From: JBLHOS01 sp047623825
Lineage (GTDB): Bacteria > Pseudomonadota > Alphaproteobacteria > Rhodobacterales > Rhodobacteraceae
Assembly: GCA_047623825.1 (NCBI GenBank)
Contig: JBLHOS010000116.1
Span: 1-5,530 of the forward strand
Length of the DNA stretch: 5,530 bases
Direction of reading: 5' to 3'
Below the pieces are notes generated by a model. That model was not told the DNA's origin, ran no database searches, and saw nothing but the letters and a program-made list of their open reading frames with translations. Both the position numbers and the translations under genes were made by a program. This document shows positions 1 to 5,530 of the stretch, piece by piece. How positions within the stretch are numbered: position 1 is the stretch's first letter; every line of letters starts with the position of its first letter.

Positions 1-63
1 AGAGGGATCCCAAATCTCAGCGCGTTGCTCAGCCGAATAATAAATCCTGGTACGATACTTCAT
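1..63 (-). CDS. IS30-type transposase, N-terminal 21 residues only (partial)
   Basis: Reading the minus strand from the ATG at 61-63 gives a frame that stays open to the window edge and starts MKYRTRIYYSAEQRAEIWD. From memory, many proteobacterial IS30-family transposases begin with a very similar 'KYRTR.YY...Q.A.MWDRW' segment, just before the helix-turn-helix that binds the IS ends. The residues after WD are Pro-Ser rather than the expected Arg-Trp, so either this is a divergent member or the frame is changing at the edge. The DDE catalytic domain is outside the window. The frame overlaps the end of the FkbM reading frame in a different phase, as expected if the IS inserted into that gene. 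The fragment is too short for certainty. Confidence 0.5.
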   Translation of the reverse strand, partial: MKYRTRIYYSAEQRAEIWDPS

Positions 64-120
64 TGCCTACACTCCATCTCTTCCAAAAGATTAAAGTGTT
101 GCGTTCACCTGTTGAGGCCA
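1..120 (-). mobile_element. Left end of a probable IS30-family insertion sequence (partial)
   Basis: The element would run leftward out of the window. Two observations support it: the start of a transposase-like frame at base 63 reading toward base 1, and the apparent loss of FkbM homology near base 124, where the conserved methyltransferase fold gives way to unrelated residues. The outer boundary was not determined. It should lie roughly between 105 and 124, where the minus strand reads GGTGGCCTCAACAGGTGAAC, a stretch that could be the terminal inverted repeat. The matching right-hand repeat and any target-site duplication are outside the window, so the family call rests on the short transposase fragment alone. 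Confidence 0.45.
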
Positions 121-751
121 CCGCCAAAAGCGCCTGCATCTCAGTACGTTCTGGCGCGTCATTATGCTCAATAGTCATCACGTTGAACTGATGTTCATCG
201 AAATCAACCGTTTTCATAATCTCATATTCGGACCCTTCGGTGTCAACCGAGAGATAATCGATGACGTGAGGTGCGTTGTGCTGCGTCAGGAGATCGTTGA
301 GGGATATGGTCTCAACATCATAGGATTTGCCGCGTCGCCGGCGGGAGTTTGAGACATACGAGGTGACCGAGGAATGTTCACCCCGTGGTGCCTCGGTGAA
401 AGAGATCTTTTCTGCGCTTTTGCGCCAAACACAACGGGTTTCAATAGTGGCCTTACGGTTGGCCTTAAGGTCATCGTGCCAATCGCGCGCGGGTTCAGCC
501 AAGATACCAGACCAGCCAAAGCCGGTTTCCATCACGTAAGAATTGCTGAGCGAGACGCCGTCTGTGGCTCCAAATTCAACGAAAAACCCGTCTTTCTTGA
601 AGTCCAACATTACGAAAGCGAACAGATCTTGGCGCAGTTGCGAGCTCGAGGCAGATAGCATAGACAGACATTCGCTTTGCTTTTCAGGGGGCATCGCTTT
701 GACGAAAGCCAGATCAAAAAAAGCATGGCTTTGAGCCTTGAGACTCTGCAA
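29..751 (-). CDS. FkbM family methyltransferase, C-terminus probably truncated by an IS
   Basis: A 240-residue SAM-dependent methyltransferase-like protein. The glycine-rich SAM-binding motif FVEFGATDG lies at residues 57-65, followed by the acidic 'LAEPA' segment (84-88) and the FkbM signature DYLSVDTEGSEYEIM (165-179), then VMTIEHND (191-198). FkbM enzymes typically O-methylate sugars or secondary metabolites; this substrate is unknown. The conserved domain begins near residue 37. The start used is a TTG with a weak GGGA upstream; an in-frame ATG at 692-694 would remove 19 residues and is also possible. After about residue 210 the sequence no longer looks like the family's usual C-terminal part, and an IS transposase frame overlaps it. 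The last ~30 residues are therefore probably IS-encoded and the enzyme may be inactive. Adjacent parE is on the same strand but seems functionally unrelated. Confidence 0.8.
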   Translation of the reverse strand: MQSLKAQSHAFFDLAFVKAMPPEKQSECLSMLSASSSQLRQDLFAFVMLDFKKDGFFVEFGATDGVSLSNSYVMETGFGWSGILAEPARDWHDDLKANRKATIETRCVWRKSAEKISFTEAPRGEHSSVTSYVSNSRRRRGKSYDVETISLNDLLTQHNAPHVIDYLSVDTEGSEYEIMKTVDFDEHQFNVMTIEHNDAPERTEMQALLAVASTGERNTLIFWKRWSVGNEVSYQDLLFG

Positions 752-803
752 CTGATCCCGATGCGTGACGGTAAAGTTGGTTTTTGCGGCAAGGCACGAG
801 AAA

Positions 804-848
804 ATGCGAAGGCATTATTCTGTCCTAGATTTGAGATTGCTTTCGCAT
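804..848 (-). terminator. Hairpin downstream of parE, possible weak terminator
   Basis: Inverted arms at 804-814 and 838-848 (ATGCGAAGGCA and TGCTTTCGCAT) pair over 11 positions. On the plus strand one pair is G-T; on the parE transcript that pair becomes an A-C mismatch. The loop is 23 nt. On the minus strand the stem is followed by only four T (one belonging to the stem) before C. It lies 20 bp past the parE stop, a sensible place for a terminator, but the large loop and short T-run make it a weak intrinsic terminator. Confidence 0.3.
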
Positions 849-868
849 CGCCTAATTCGGCTTTGCTG

Positions 869-2827
869 TCAAACGTCCAATTCTTCTACGAAGCGGGCAT
901 TTTCTTGGATATATTGGAACCGCATCTCAGGCTTTTTACCCATCAGACGCTCAACCAGATCACCGGTTTCGCCTGGTTCATCCTCATCGATATTGACGCG
1001 GATCAGCTTGCGGGTAGCGACGTTCATTGTGGTGTCTTTAAGGTCCTTGGCGTCCATCTCACCCAAGCCCTTGAACCGAGAGATGTCAATTTTGCCTTTC
1101 CCACCCAATCCCTTAGCCAGCCAATCGTCACGCTCTTGCTCATCAAGGCAATAAACGCGGCGCGCGCCTTGGGTCAGACGAAACAGTGGTGGGCAGGCCA
1201 GATACAGATGGCCCGCATCGATCATCGGACGCATCTGGGTGAAAAAGAACGTCATCAGAAGGGCCGCAATATGGGCGCCGTCAACATCTGCATCGGTCAT
1301 GATGATAATCTTATCATAGCGAAGATCTTCGACGTTGAATTTAGGACCGATTTGCACGCCAAGCGCCTGACACAGATCTGAGATTTCAGTATTTTGGGAC
1401 ATCTTGTTGGATGCGGCACCCAAGACGTTCAGGATCTTGCCGCGCAATGGCAACAGTGCTTGAATTTTGCGGTCCCGTGCCATCTTGGCCGAGCCGCCAG
1501 CGCTGTCACCCTCTACTAAGAACAGTTCGGTTCCATCACGGGCCTGCTGTGAGCAATCTACCAGTTTTCCGGGCAGCCGCAGCCGTTTGGTGGCCGATTT
1601 ACGGGCGGTTTCTTTCTCTTGGCGCCGGTGCAGACGCTCCTCGGCGCGCAACACCAGAAAATCAAGGATAGCGCCCGCAGATTTTGTATCAGCGGCCAGC
1701 CAATTGTCAAAATGGTCACGGACTGCGCCCTCAACCAAACGGTGGGCCTCAGTCGTGGCCAGACGGTCCTTGGTTTGACCAACGAATTCGGGGTCGCGAA
1801 TGAAACAGCTCACTAATGCGCAGCCGCCGGTCACAAGGTCGTCGCGGGTAATCTGGGCGGCTTTGCGATTGCCGACCAACTCGCCATAGGCGCGGATGCC
1901 CTTTAGGATGGCAGCCCAAAAACCGGCCTCATGGGTGCCGCCTTCGGGTGTGGGAACCGTGTTGCAATATGACCCGATAAAGCCGTCCATTGCGGGCGTC
2001 CAATTAATCGCCCATTCGACTGAGCCGGGGACGCTGTATTTTTCCTGAAAGGAAACTTTTCCCGCAAACGGAGCGTTGGAATATGTAGCGGCGGTGCCAA
2101 GCGTTTCTTTTAGGTAGTCAGCAAGACCGCCGGGGAAGTGGAAAACGGCCTCGGTTGGAGTTTCGCCGTCACTGATTGCGGATTTCCAGCGGATCTCGAC
2201 GCCTGAAAACAGATACGCCTTGGAGCGGACCATTTTCAGCATACGGGCTGGCTTGAATTTCAAACTGCCAAAAATCTGGTTGTCGGCATGGAACGTTACG
2301 GACGTGCCGCGCCGGTTGGGCGCTTGGCCGACCAACTCAACTGGTCCTTGCGGAATGCCGCGCGAAAACTCTTGCGCATAAAGCTCCCGGTTGCGGGCAA
2401 CTTCGACGCGCACGTGATCCGACAGGGCGTTCACAACCGAAATACCAACGCCGTGCAGGCCGCCTGATGTTTCGTAAGCCTTTCCTGAGAATTTGCCGCC
2501 GGCATGCAGGGTGCACATGATCACCTCTAGTGCGGATTTTCCGGGGAATTTCGGATGGGGATCGATAGGAATGCCGCGGCCATTGTCACGGATCGTCACC
2601 GAATAATCCACATTCAGTTCAACCTCGATCCTTGTGGCGTGGCCGGCAACGGCCTCATCCATCGAGTTGTCGAGGACTTCGGCCACCAGATGGTGCAATG
2701 CACGCTCATCTGTGCCGCCGATATACATACCGGGACGTTTGCGAACAGGCTCAAGCCCCTCCAACACTTCGATGGAGGAGGCGTCGTAGATTTGCGGATC
2801 AGGTGCACCGGAAAGAAGATCGGTCAT
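869..2827 (-). CDS. parE: DNA topoisomerase IV subunit B (ParE)
   Basis: The 652-residue ATPase subunit of topoisomerase IV works with ParC in an A2B2 complex to decatenate daughter chromosomes and relax supercoils in the cytoplasm. The GHKL ATPase domain shows RKRPGMYIG (29-37), the catalytic Glu50 and Mg-binding Asn54 in EVLDNSMDEA, DNGRG (81-85) and the ATP lid GGLHGVG (122-128). The transducer carries the ATP-sensing QTK loop (351-353). The TOPRIM domain has EGDSAGG (439-445) and TDADVDG (511-517, metal-binding Asp512/514/516), followed by RFKGLGEM (584-591). The length fits ParE. The ~170-residue insertion usual in proteobacterial GyrB is absent, and PLRGKILNV with the short C-terminus also favours ParE. 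The ATG start gives the usual MTD...IEVLEGLEPVRKRPGMYIGG opening, although its Shine-Dalgarno is weak. No lesions were seen. Confidence 0.97.
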   Translation of the reverse strand: MTDLLSGAPDPQIYDASSIEVLEGLEPVRKRPGMYIGGTDERALHHLVAEVLDNSMDEAVAGHATRIEVELNVDYSVTIRDNGRGIPIDPHPKFPGKSALEVIMCTLHAGGKFSGKAYETSGGLHGVGISVVNALSDHVRVEVARNRELYAQEFSRGIPQGPVELVGQAPNRRGTSVTFHADNQIFGSLKFKPARMLKMVRSKAYLFSGVEIRWKSAISDGETPTEAVFHFPGGLADYLKETLGTAATYSNAPFAGKVSFQEKYSVPGSVEWAINWTPAMDGFIGSYCNTVPTPEGGTHEAGFWAAILKGIRAYGELVGNRKAAQITRDDLVTGGCALVSCFIRDPEFVGQTKDRLATTEAHRLVEGAVRDHFDNWLAADTKSAGAILDFLVLRAEERLHRRQEKETARKSATKRLRLPGKLVDCSQQARDGTELFLVEGDSAGGSAKMARDRKIQALLPLRGKILNVLGAASNKMSQNTEISDLCQALGVQIGPKFNVEDLRYDKIIIMTDADVDGAHIAALLMTFFFTQMRPMIDAGHLYLACPPLFRLTQGARRVYCLDEQERDDWLAKGLGGKGKIDISRFKGLGEMDAKDLKDTTMNVATRKLIRVNIDEDEPGETGDLVERLMGKKPEMRFQYIQENARFVEELDV

Positions 2828-2972
2828 GTCAGCTGCTCATATTTTTGGTTTTGTTGAGTATGGCAGAGCCGCGCAAAGGGGGAAAGGGGCTAACCTGGAA
2901 ATTGCCTTGCGTCTCAGTGCGCCAAAAGCGCTATTGATGTAATAGATTTTTAAACAATTTGAGGACGAAACG
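2828..2972. other. Divergent intergenic region between parE and a decayed gene
   Basis: This 145-bp spacer must hold the parE promoter (leftward) and the former promoter of the decayed gene (rightward). A TTGCGT at 2907-2912, with AT-rich sequence from about 2932 to 2960, could serve the rightward gene, but no well-spaced -35/-10 pair stands out on either strand. A short GCGC-CAAAA-GCGC repeat near 2918-2931 is too small to interpret. Confidence 0.4.
2961..2965 (+). promoter_or_regulatory. Ribosome-binding site of the decayed gene
   Basis: GAGGA sits 7 nt before the ATG at 2973-2975. It supports this as the original start codon of the disrupted reading frame, even though translation now meets an amber codon after 31 residues. 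Confidence 0.6.
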
Positions 2973-3914
2973 ATGGGGTGGAAAGGGACAGTTTTGTCAA
3001 TAAATGCCGCGGTTAACGCGGCTGCAAAGGATACCGATCGACGCCAAAAGGCCAACCTGAAAGCATAGGTCGCCGATGATGCTGCCCGCGACGTTGGAAA
3101 TTGGCAAGACTATCTTTCCAAGATCATGATGACACATGCCCACGTTGCTGACAGGATCGATTGGCACGCGTTACGAATTGCGCCGCCGCCCAAGGCCCCC
3201 TTGCCCACGGACAGGATGACGACACGGGCGGCTCACGAACTTCAGGCGTTTCGACCCAGTTTGCTAAGCCGTCTGCTAGGCACTAGTGAGCGAAACAGGC
3301 ATCGACTTGAGCAGGGTAAAATCGACGATGCGAGCAACCATAAAAAAAGCCAAAAGGACCATCAAGCCGATTCCTAGACTGGGAGAACGACCGCGCGCTG
3401 GCTGAAAAGGCTGGTGGTTGGAGAAGAAGACGCAATCCTGGAAGTTCTCGAAGAAATGCAGTCGCTGACATCCGAGGACCTGATCGGGAAGGGCATTGGG
3501 TTTTCTATCAAACAAGGGGCTGTTCATGCCGCTGTCAGCGTTCATCGCGATGAGATCGTCCCTAATTTCAGGCGCAAACAGCTGGCCAGTGGAAAACTGT
3601 CGCAAACCAAGATGCCGATAGGTGAATTCAACGAGATCTATCATGACTGTGTCGCGAGCGCGAGTTTAAGAGTTGCCGGCGATGTCTTCCAGTTCGTCCC
3701 TATTGCTGAGGTTTATGTCACCTGCGCAGTCGAGATGCTGAACCCTGAGAACGGACACATGGAAGAAACGCCAATTTTGTCGGTAAGATATGTGCGAGAG
3801 ACTTTTGAAAACCTGAACCTAAGTCGTCTGGATCCATCGCAGAGTTTGAACAGCTTTGTCCATCATATGGTATTTAGCCGGACCAAGGGTTTTTCCCGTA
3901 CGGAATCGCTCTGA
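2973..3914 (+). pseudogene. Conserved uncharacterised protein gene, disrupted by an amber codon and two frameshifts
   Basis: One frame (ATG 2973, TGA 3912-3914) covers about 313 codons but is interrupted by TAG at 3066-3068 and TAG at 3375-3377. The first fits a CAG-to-TAG change (LKA-Gln-VADD). The second appears only because of a frameshift: from 3377 another frame reads DWENDRALAEKA, which resembles what belongs there, and the original frame resumes at about 3414 as VVGEEDAILEV. That implies one base lost near 3371-3376 and one gained near 3410-3416. The intact product would have an N-terminal MGWKGT segment, a polar probably helical middle (about residues 15-150) and a globular C-terminal half with GKLS..KMP...FNEIYHD, VAGDVFQFVP and LDPSQSLNSFVHHM. 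This recalls, from memory, a widespread family of unknown function. It has no signal peptide or membrane segment. Annotation software might instead report two hypothetical ORFs here (3126-3377 and 3414-3914). Confidence 0.75.
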
Positions 3915-3963
3915 CCAGCCGGTCCAAGGCAATTCCTGATGCAAAAGACCCCTTTTATGACAC

Positions 3964-3969
3964 AAGGAG
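3964..3969 (+). promoter_or_regulatory. Strong ribosome-binding site of the peroxidase-related gene
   Basis: AAGGAG lies 6 nt before the ATG at 3976, which fixes this start. The 61-bp spacer after the decayed gene contains nothing else recognisable. Confidence 0.75.
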
Positions 3970-3975
3970 CCATCG

Positions 3976-4584
3976 ATGGTCTGGATCACAACCGTACCGT
4001 TCGCCCAAGCGACCGGCAAACTGCGGCGCCTTTATGATCGCGTCACTGGGCCGGGCGGAAACGTCGACAATATCATGATGTCCCACAGCCTGCGGCCCCA
4101 TTCCATGGAGGGGCACATGGCGCTTTATAAAGCAGTGCTGCATCACAGCGGCAACAAGATTCCGAAATGGTTTTTGGAGGTTTTGGGTGTTTGGGTCAGC
4201 TCCCTCAATGCATGCGGTTACTGTGTTGAGCATCACTTTTCTGGTCTGGTGCGGCTGCTGGATGACGCGCCAAGATCGCAGGCAATTCGGGCTGCTATTG
4301 AGGTGCGCGCTATTGAGGCTGCACCGCTGGATGCAGCCCAGCATGAGGCGATGCGCTATGCCCGCAAGTTGACCGAAAATCCGGCCAGTCTGATTGAGGC
4401 CGATATTGAGGCGCTGCGAGGTGTCGGGCATGATGACGGCCAGATCCTTGAGATAAACCAAGTTTGTGCCTATTTCGCCTATGCTAACAGAACGGTTTTG
4501 GGGCTGGGATGTTCCACAACTGGCGATATATTGGGCCTGTCGCCGGGAAATTCGGCCGATCCAGAGGATTGGGGTCATGCATGA
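3976..4584 (+). CDS. Peroxidase-related enzyme, AhpD / carboxymuconolactone decarboxylase family
   Basis: A 202-residue all-helical protein of the AhpD-like fold. It carries the complete AhpD-type active-site pattern: Glu68, Cys80, Cys83 and His87, with spacings of 12, 3 and 4 residues in LEVLG...NACGYCVEHH. In AhpD the two cysteines and the histidine/glutamate relay support thiol-dependent reduction of hydroperoxides. The opening (TGKLRRLYDRV), the NIMMSHSLRPHSMEGHMALYK segment (32-52) and the ending GLSPGNSADPEDW match what I recall of the 'uncharacterised peroxidase-related enzyme' subfamily, whose substrate and electron donor are not established. The start is fixed by a strong AAGGAG. No signal peptide or membrane segment, so cytoplasmic. 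dddL follows 82 bp downstream on the same strand, suggesting but not proving co-transcription. No lesions were seen. Confidence 0.9.
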   Translation: MVWITTVPFAQATGKLRRLYDRVTGPGGNVDNIMMSHSLRPHSMEGHMALYKAVLHHSGNKIPKWFLEVLGVWVSSLNACGYCVEHHFSGLVRLLDDAPRSQAIRAAIEVRAIEAAPLDAAQHEAMRYARKLTENPASLIEADIEALRGVGHDDGQILEINQVCAYFAYANRTVLGLGCSTTGDILGLSPGNSADPEDWGHA

Positions 4585-4632
4585 CATAAATTCTGCGCGT
4601 TTAGGCCTTGAACATCCCACGAGAACCCATCA

Positions 4633-4648
4633 ATTGGCCGATGCCAAT
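4633..4648 (+). promoter_or_regulatory. Inverted repeat just upstream of dddL
   Basis: ATTGGC-CGAT-GCCAAT is a perfect 6-bp inverted repeat with a 4-nt centre, ending 18 nt before the dddL ATG. It could be an operator half-site pair or a small RNA hairpin in the leader. It is not followed by a T-run, so it is not an intrinsic terminator. No known regulator site was matched. Confidence 0.3.
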
Positions 4649-4666
4649 CAGAGTGTTTAATTTGCC

Positions 4667-5335
4667 ATGACCGAGCCTGAATTACATCTCAAAGATATCC
4701 CGGATTGGCGCTATTTGCTGCGCGAATACTATGAGCTTTATCGCCACCTCTCCTCGGGTGGCAGCACCCAAATCCGGACGCATCAGCGGACAGTGCGCGA
4801 GGCAATCGGTCGGGTCTTGAAGGCCAATCCGGAATTACGCGTTCAGCCGCCTGCGCAAAAACCGGTGACAGCACATCTAAAGCGCGCATTGGACGAAGGG
4901 CGGATGGAACGTTTGGCCCCTGTTGTGCGTGCGTTGGAGTCGGTGCAAAATGTCTTGTCGTGGCAATATGGCTATGACAAAGTTCCGCGCGGGCTGAGCC
5001 GAAACTATGCATATGCTGAGCTTTGTGGACCAAACGGGCCGGTGGTCACGACCGAGATTATTCTGGGTATCGTGTTGTTCGCCCCAAGCTGCACCTATCC
5101 CGCCCATTCCCATGATGGCATCACGGAAAGCTATATTTGCCTGTCCGGCGCGGTGTCTGAGAACCATTACGGCGTTTATGCGCCCGGATCCATGATCTTT
5201 AACCCACCCAAGCAGACACACCGGATCACCGTCAGCGATCACGAACCTGCGCTGCTGGCTTATGCTTGGGTTGGGAGTGCCGACGCATTGGCTAGTCAAA
5301 AGATGACCTTTTCGCGCGCCAAACCTGCCGTCTGA
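4667..5335 (+). CDS. dddL: Dimethylsulfoniopropionate (DMSP) lyase DddL
   Basis: A 222-residue cupin enzyme that cleaves DMSP into dimethyl sulfide and acrylate, a carbon and sulfur acquisition route typical of marine Roseobacters. The N-terminal helical part contains LKDIPDWRYLLREYYELYR (8-26), a segment I associate with DddL rather than the shorter DddQ. The cupin core has motif 1 as His147-x-His149-x4-Glu154-x6-Gly161 with Tyr144 and Tyr156 nearby, and motif 2 around GSMIFNPPKQTHR with His185. These are the expected metal ligands (two His, Glu, His) plus likely catalytic tyrosines. The length agrees with DddL. The ATG is the only in-frame start after an upstream TAA at 4658, but no good Shine-Dalgarno precedes it. 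acuR and acuI, adjacent to dddL in some Rhodobacterales, are not in this window. It appears intact. Confidence is high for the DMSP-lyase family and slightly lower for the L subtype. Confidence 0.92.
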   Translation: MTEPELHLKDIPDWRYLLREYYELYRHLSSGGSTQIRTHQRTVREAIGRVLKANPELRVQPPAQKPVTAHLKRALDEGRMERLAPVVRALESVQNVLSWQYGYDKVPRGLSRNYAYAELCGPNGPVVTTEIILGIVLFAPSCTYPAHSHDGITESYICLSGAVSENHYGVYAPGSMIFNPPKQTHRITVSDHEPALLAYAWVGSADALASQKMTFSRAKPAV

Positions 5336-5458
5336 TCAGCGAGACATACTGGTGGCGTTATAAGCCTCTAGATTGGCCCGCGTTTCTTGGCTTACAAGAA
5401 ACTCCCCTTCGATATGGTCCGGTGGGTGGTGGCCATGGTTGCTGACCAATCGGTCCAT
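5336..5458 (-). CDS. Possible short ORF or 3' end of a minus-strand gene
   Basis: Reading leftward from the ATG at 5456-5458 gives 40 residues, beginning MDRLVSNHGHHPPDHIEGEF and ending in TGA at 5336-5338, directly next to the dddL stop. Codon use looks ordinary and the His/Pro-rich HGHHPPDHIEGEF string does not look random, but there is no clear Shine-Dalgarno and no family is recognised. A second minus frame, open from the window edge (5530) to a TAA at 5392-5394, reads FSIAVSAFAAYVLING, like a membrane segment. The two could be one gene joined by a frameshift near 5450-5460 and ending convergently with dddL. Either frame alone may be chance. Confidence 0.3.
   Translation of the reverse strand: MDRLVSNHGHHPPDHIEGEFLVSQETRANLEAYNATSMSR
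5383..5401. other. Small perfect hairpin downstream of dddL
   Basis: TTTCTTG-GCTTA-CAAGAAA forms a 7-bp stem with a 5-nt loop, 47 nt after the dddL stop. A second, competing pairing (TAAGCC at 5361-5366 with GGCTTA at 5389-5394) overlaps it. No T-run follows on either strand, so it is a poor intrinsic terminator, and it may instead be part of a minus-strand coding region. Confidence 0.25.
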
Positions 5459-5530
5459 GGTACTTTGGCCTGACCGTCACCATTAATTAACACATAGGCT
5501 GCAAACGCTGACACAGCAATGGAAAAACCG

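Noticed and set aside
677..1381. Long plus-strand open frame (234 codons) antisense to the parE 3' end
   Set aside because: It lies almost wholly opposite well-conserved ParE domains, has no family resemblance and is a typical antisense shadow of a GC-biased gene.
869..2827. GyrB instead of ParE
   Set aside because: The protein is 652 residues and lacks the insertion in the C-terminal half usual in proteobacterial GyrB; its overall layout fits ParE.
2907..2943. Sigma-70-like promoter for the decayed gene
   Set aside because: TTGCGT is an acceptable -35, but no good -10 lies at 16-18 bp, so it is not called as a promoter.
3066..3377. Programmed amber readthrough or a special amino acid at the two in-frame TAG codons
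   Set aside because: The second TAG is explained by a nearby frameshift, because family-like residues continue in another frame right after it. Ordinary decay is simpler, and no suppressor tRNA or pyrrolysine genes are visible.
3955..4620. Long minus-strand open frame (221 codons) opposite the peroxidase-related gene
   Set aside because: It covers the whole of a recognisable plus-strand gene that has a strong ribosome-binding site and catalytic motifs; the antisense translation shows no family features.
4667..5335. DddQ, DddW or another cupin instead of DddL
   Set aside because: The N-terminal LKDIPDW...YELYR segment and the 222-residue length fit DddL; DddQ and DddW are shorter and differ in the N-terminal half.

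Overview
The window looks like chromosomal DNA of a marine alphaproteobacterium, most likely the Roseobacter group of the Rhodobacterales. This is inferred from a DddL-type DMSP lyase, a ParE of alphaproteobacterial style, and moderate-to-high GC. No rRNA, tRNA or CRISPR array was seen, and the species cannot be named.

Layout. At the left edge (about 1-120, minus strand) is the beginning of an insertion sequence whose first 21 transposase codons resemble the IS30-type 'KYRTR.YY' N-terminus. It abuts, and probably truncates, an FkbM-family methyltransferase gene (29-751, minus) whose last ~30 codons appear to come from the IS. A 117-bp spacer with a hairpin separates this from parE (869-2827, minus), a complete topoisomerase IV subunit B. 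Divergent from parE, 2973-3914 (plus) holds a broken gene for a conserved uncharacterised protein. It has a good ribosome-binding site and start, one amber codon, and two opposite single-base frame changes that can be located because a short stretch reads sensibly only in another frame.

The right half carries two intact plus-strand genes: an AhpD/carboxymuconolactone-decarboxylase-type peroxidase-related enzyme (3976-4584) and, 82 bp downstream, dddL (4667-5335), the cupin DMSP lyase that splits dimethylsulfoniopropionate into dimethyl sulfide and acrylate. The spacer before dddL contains a perfect 6-bp inverted repeat close to the start codon. The last 195 bases have no clear gene. Two overlapping minus-strand frames there could be the 3' end of a gene outside the window, possibly frameshifted.

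Together: parE is housekeeping. The peroxidase-related gene and dddL may form a small DMSP or oxidative-stress unit (inference from order and orientation only). The other two loci look like decaying or IS-damaged accessory genes. I found no clearly new multi-gene system. The points most worth checking are the dddL pairing, the decayed gene and the IS/FkbM junction.
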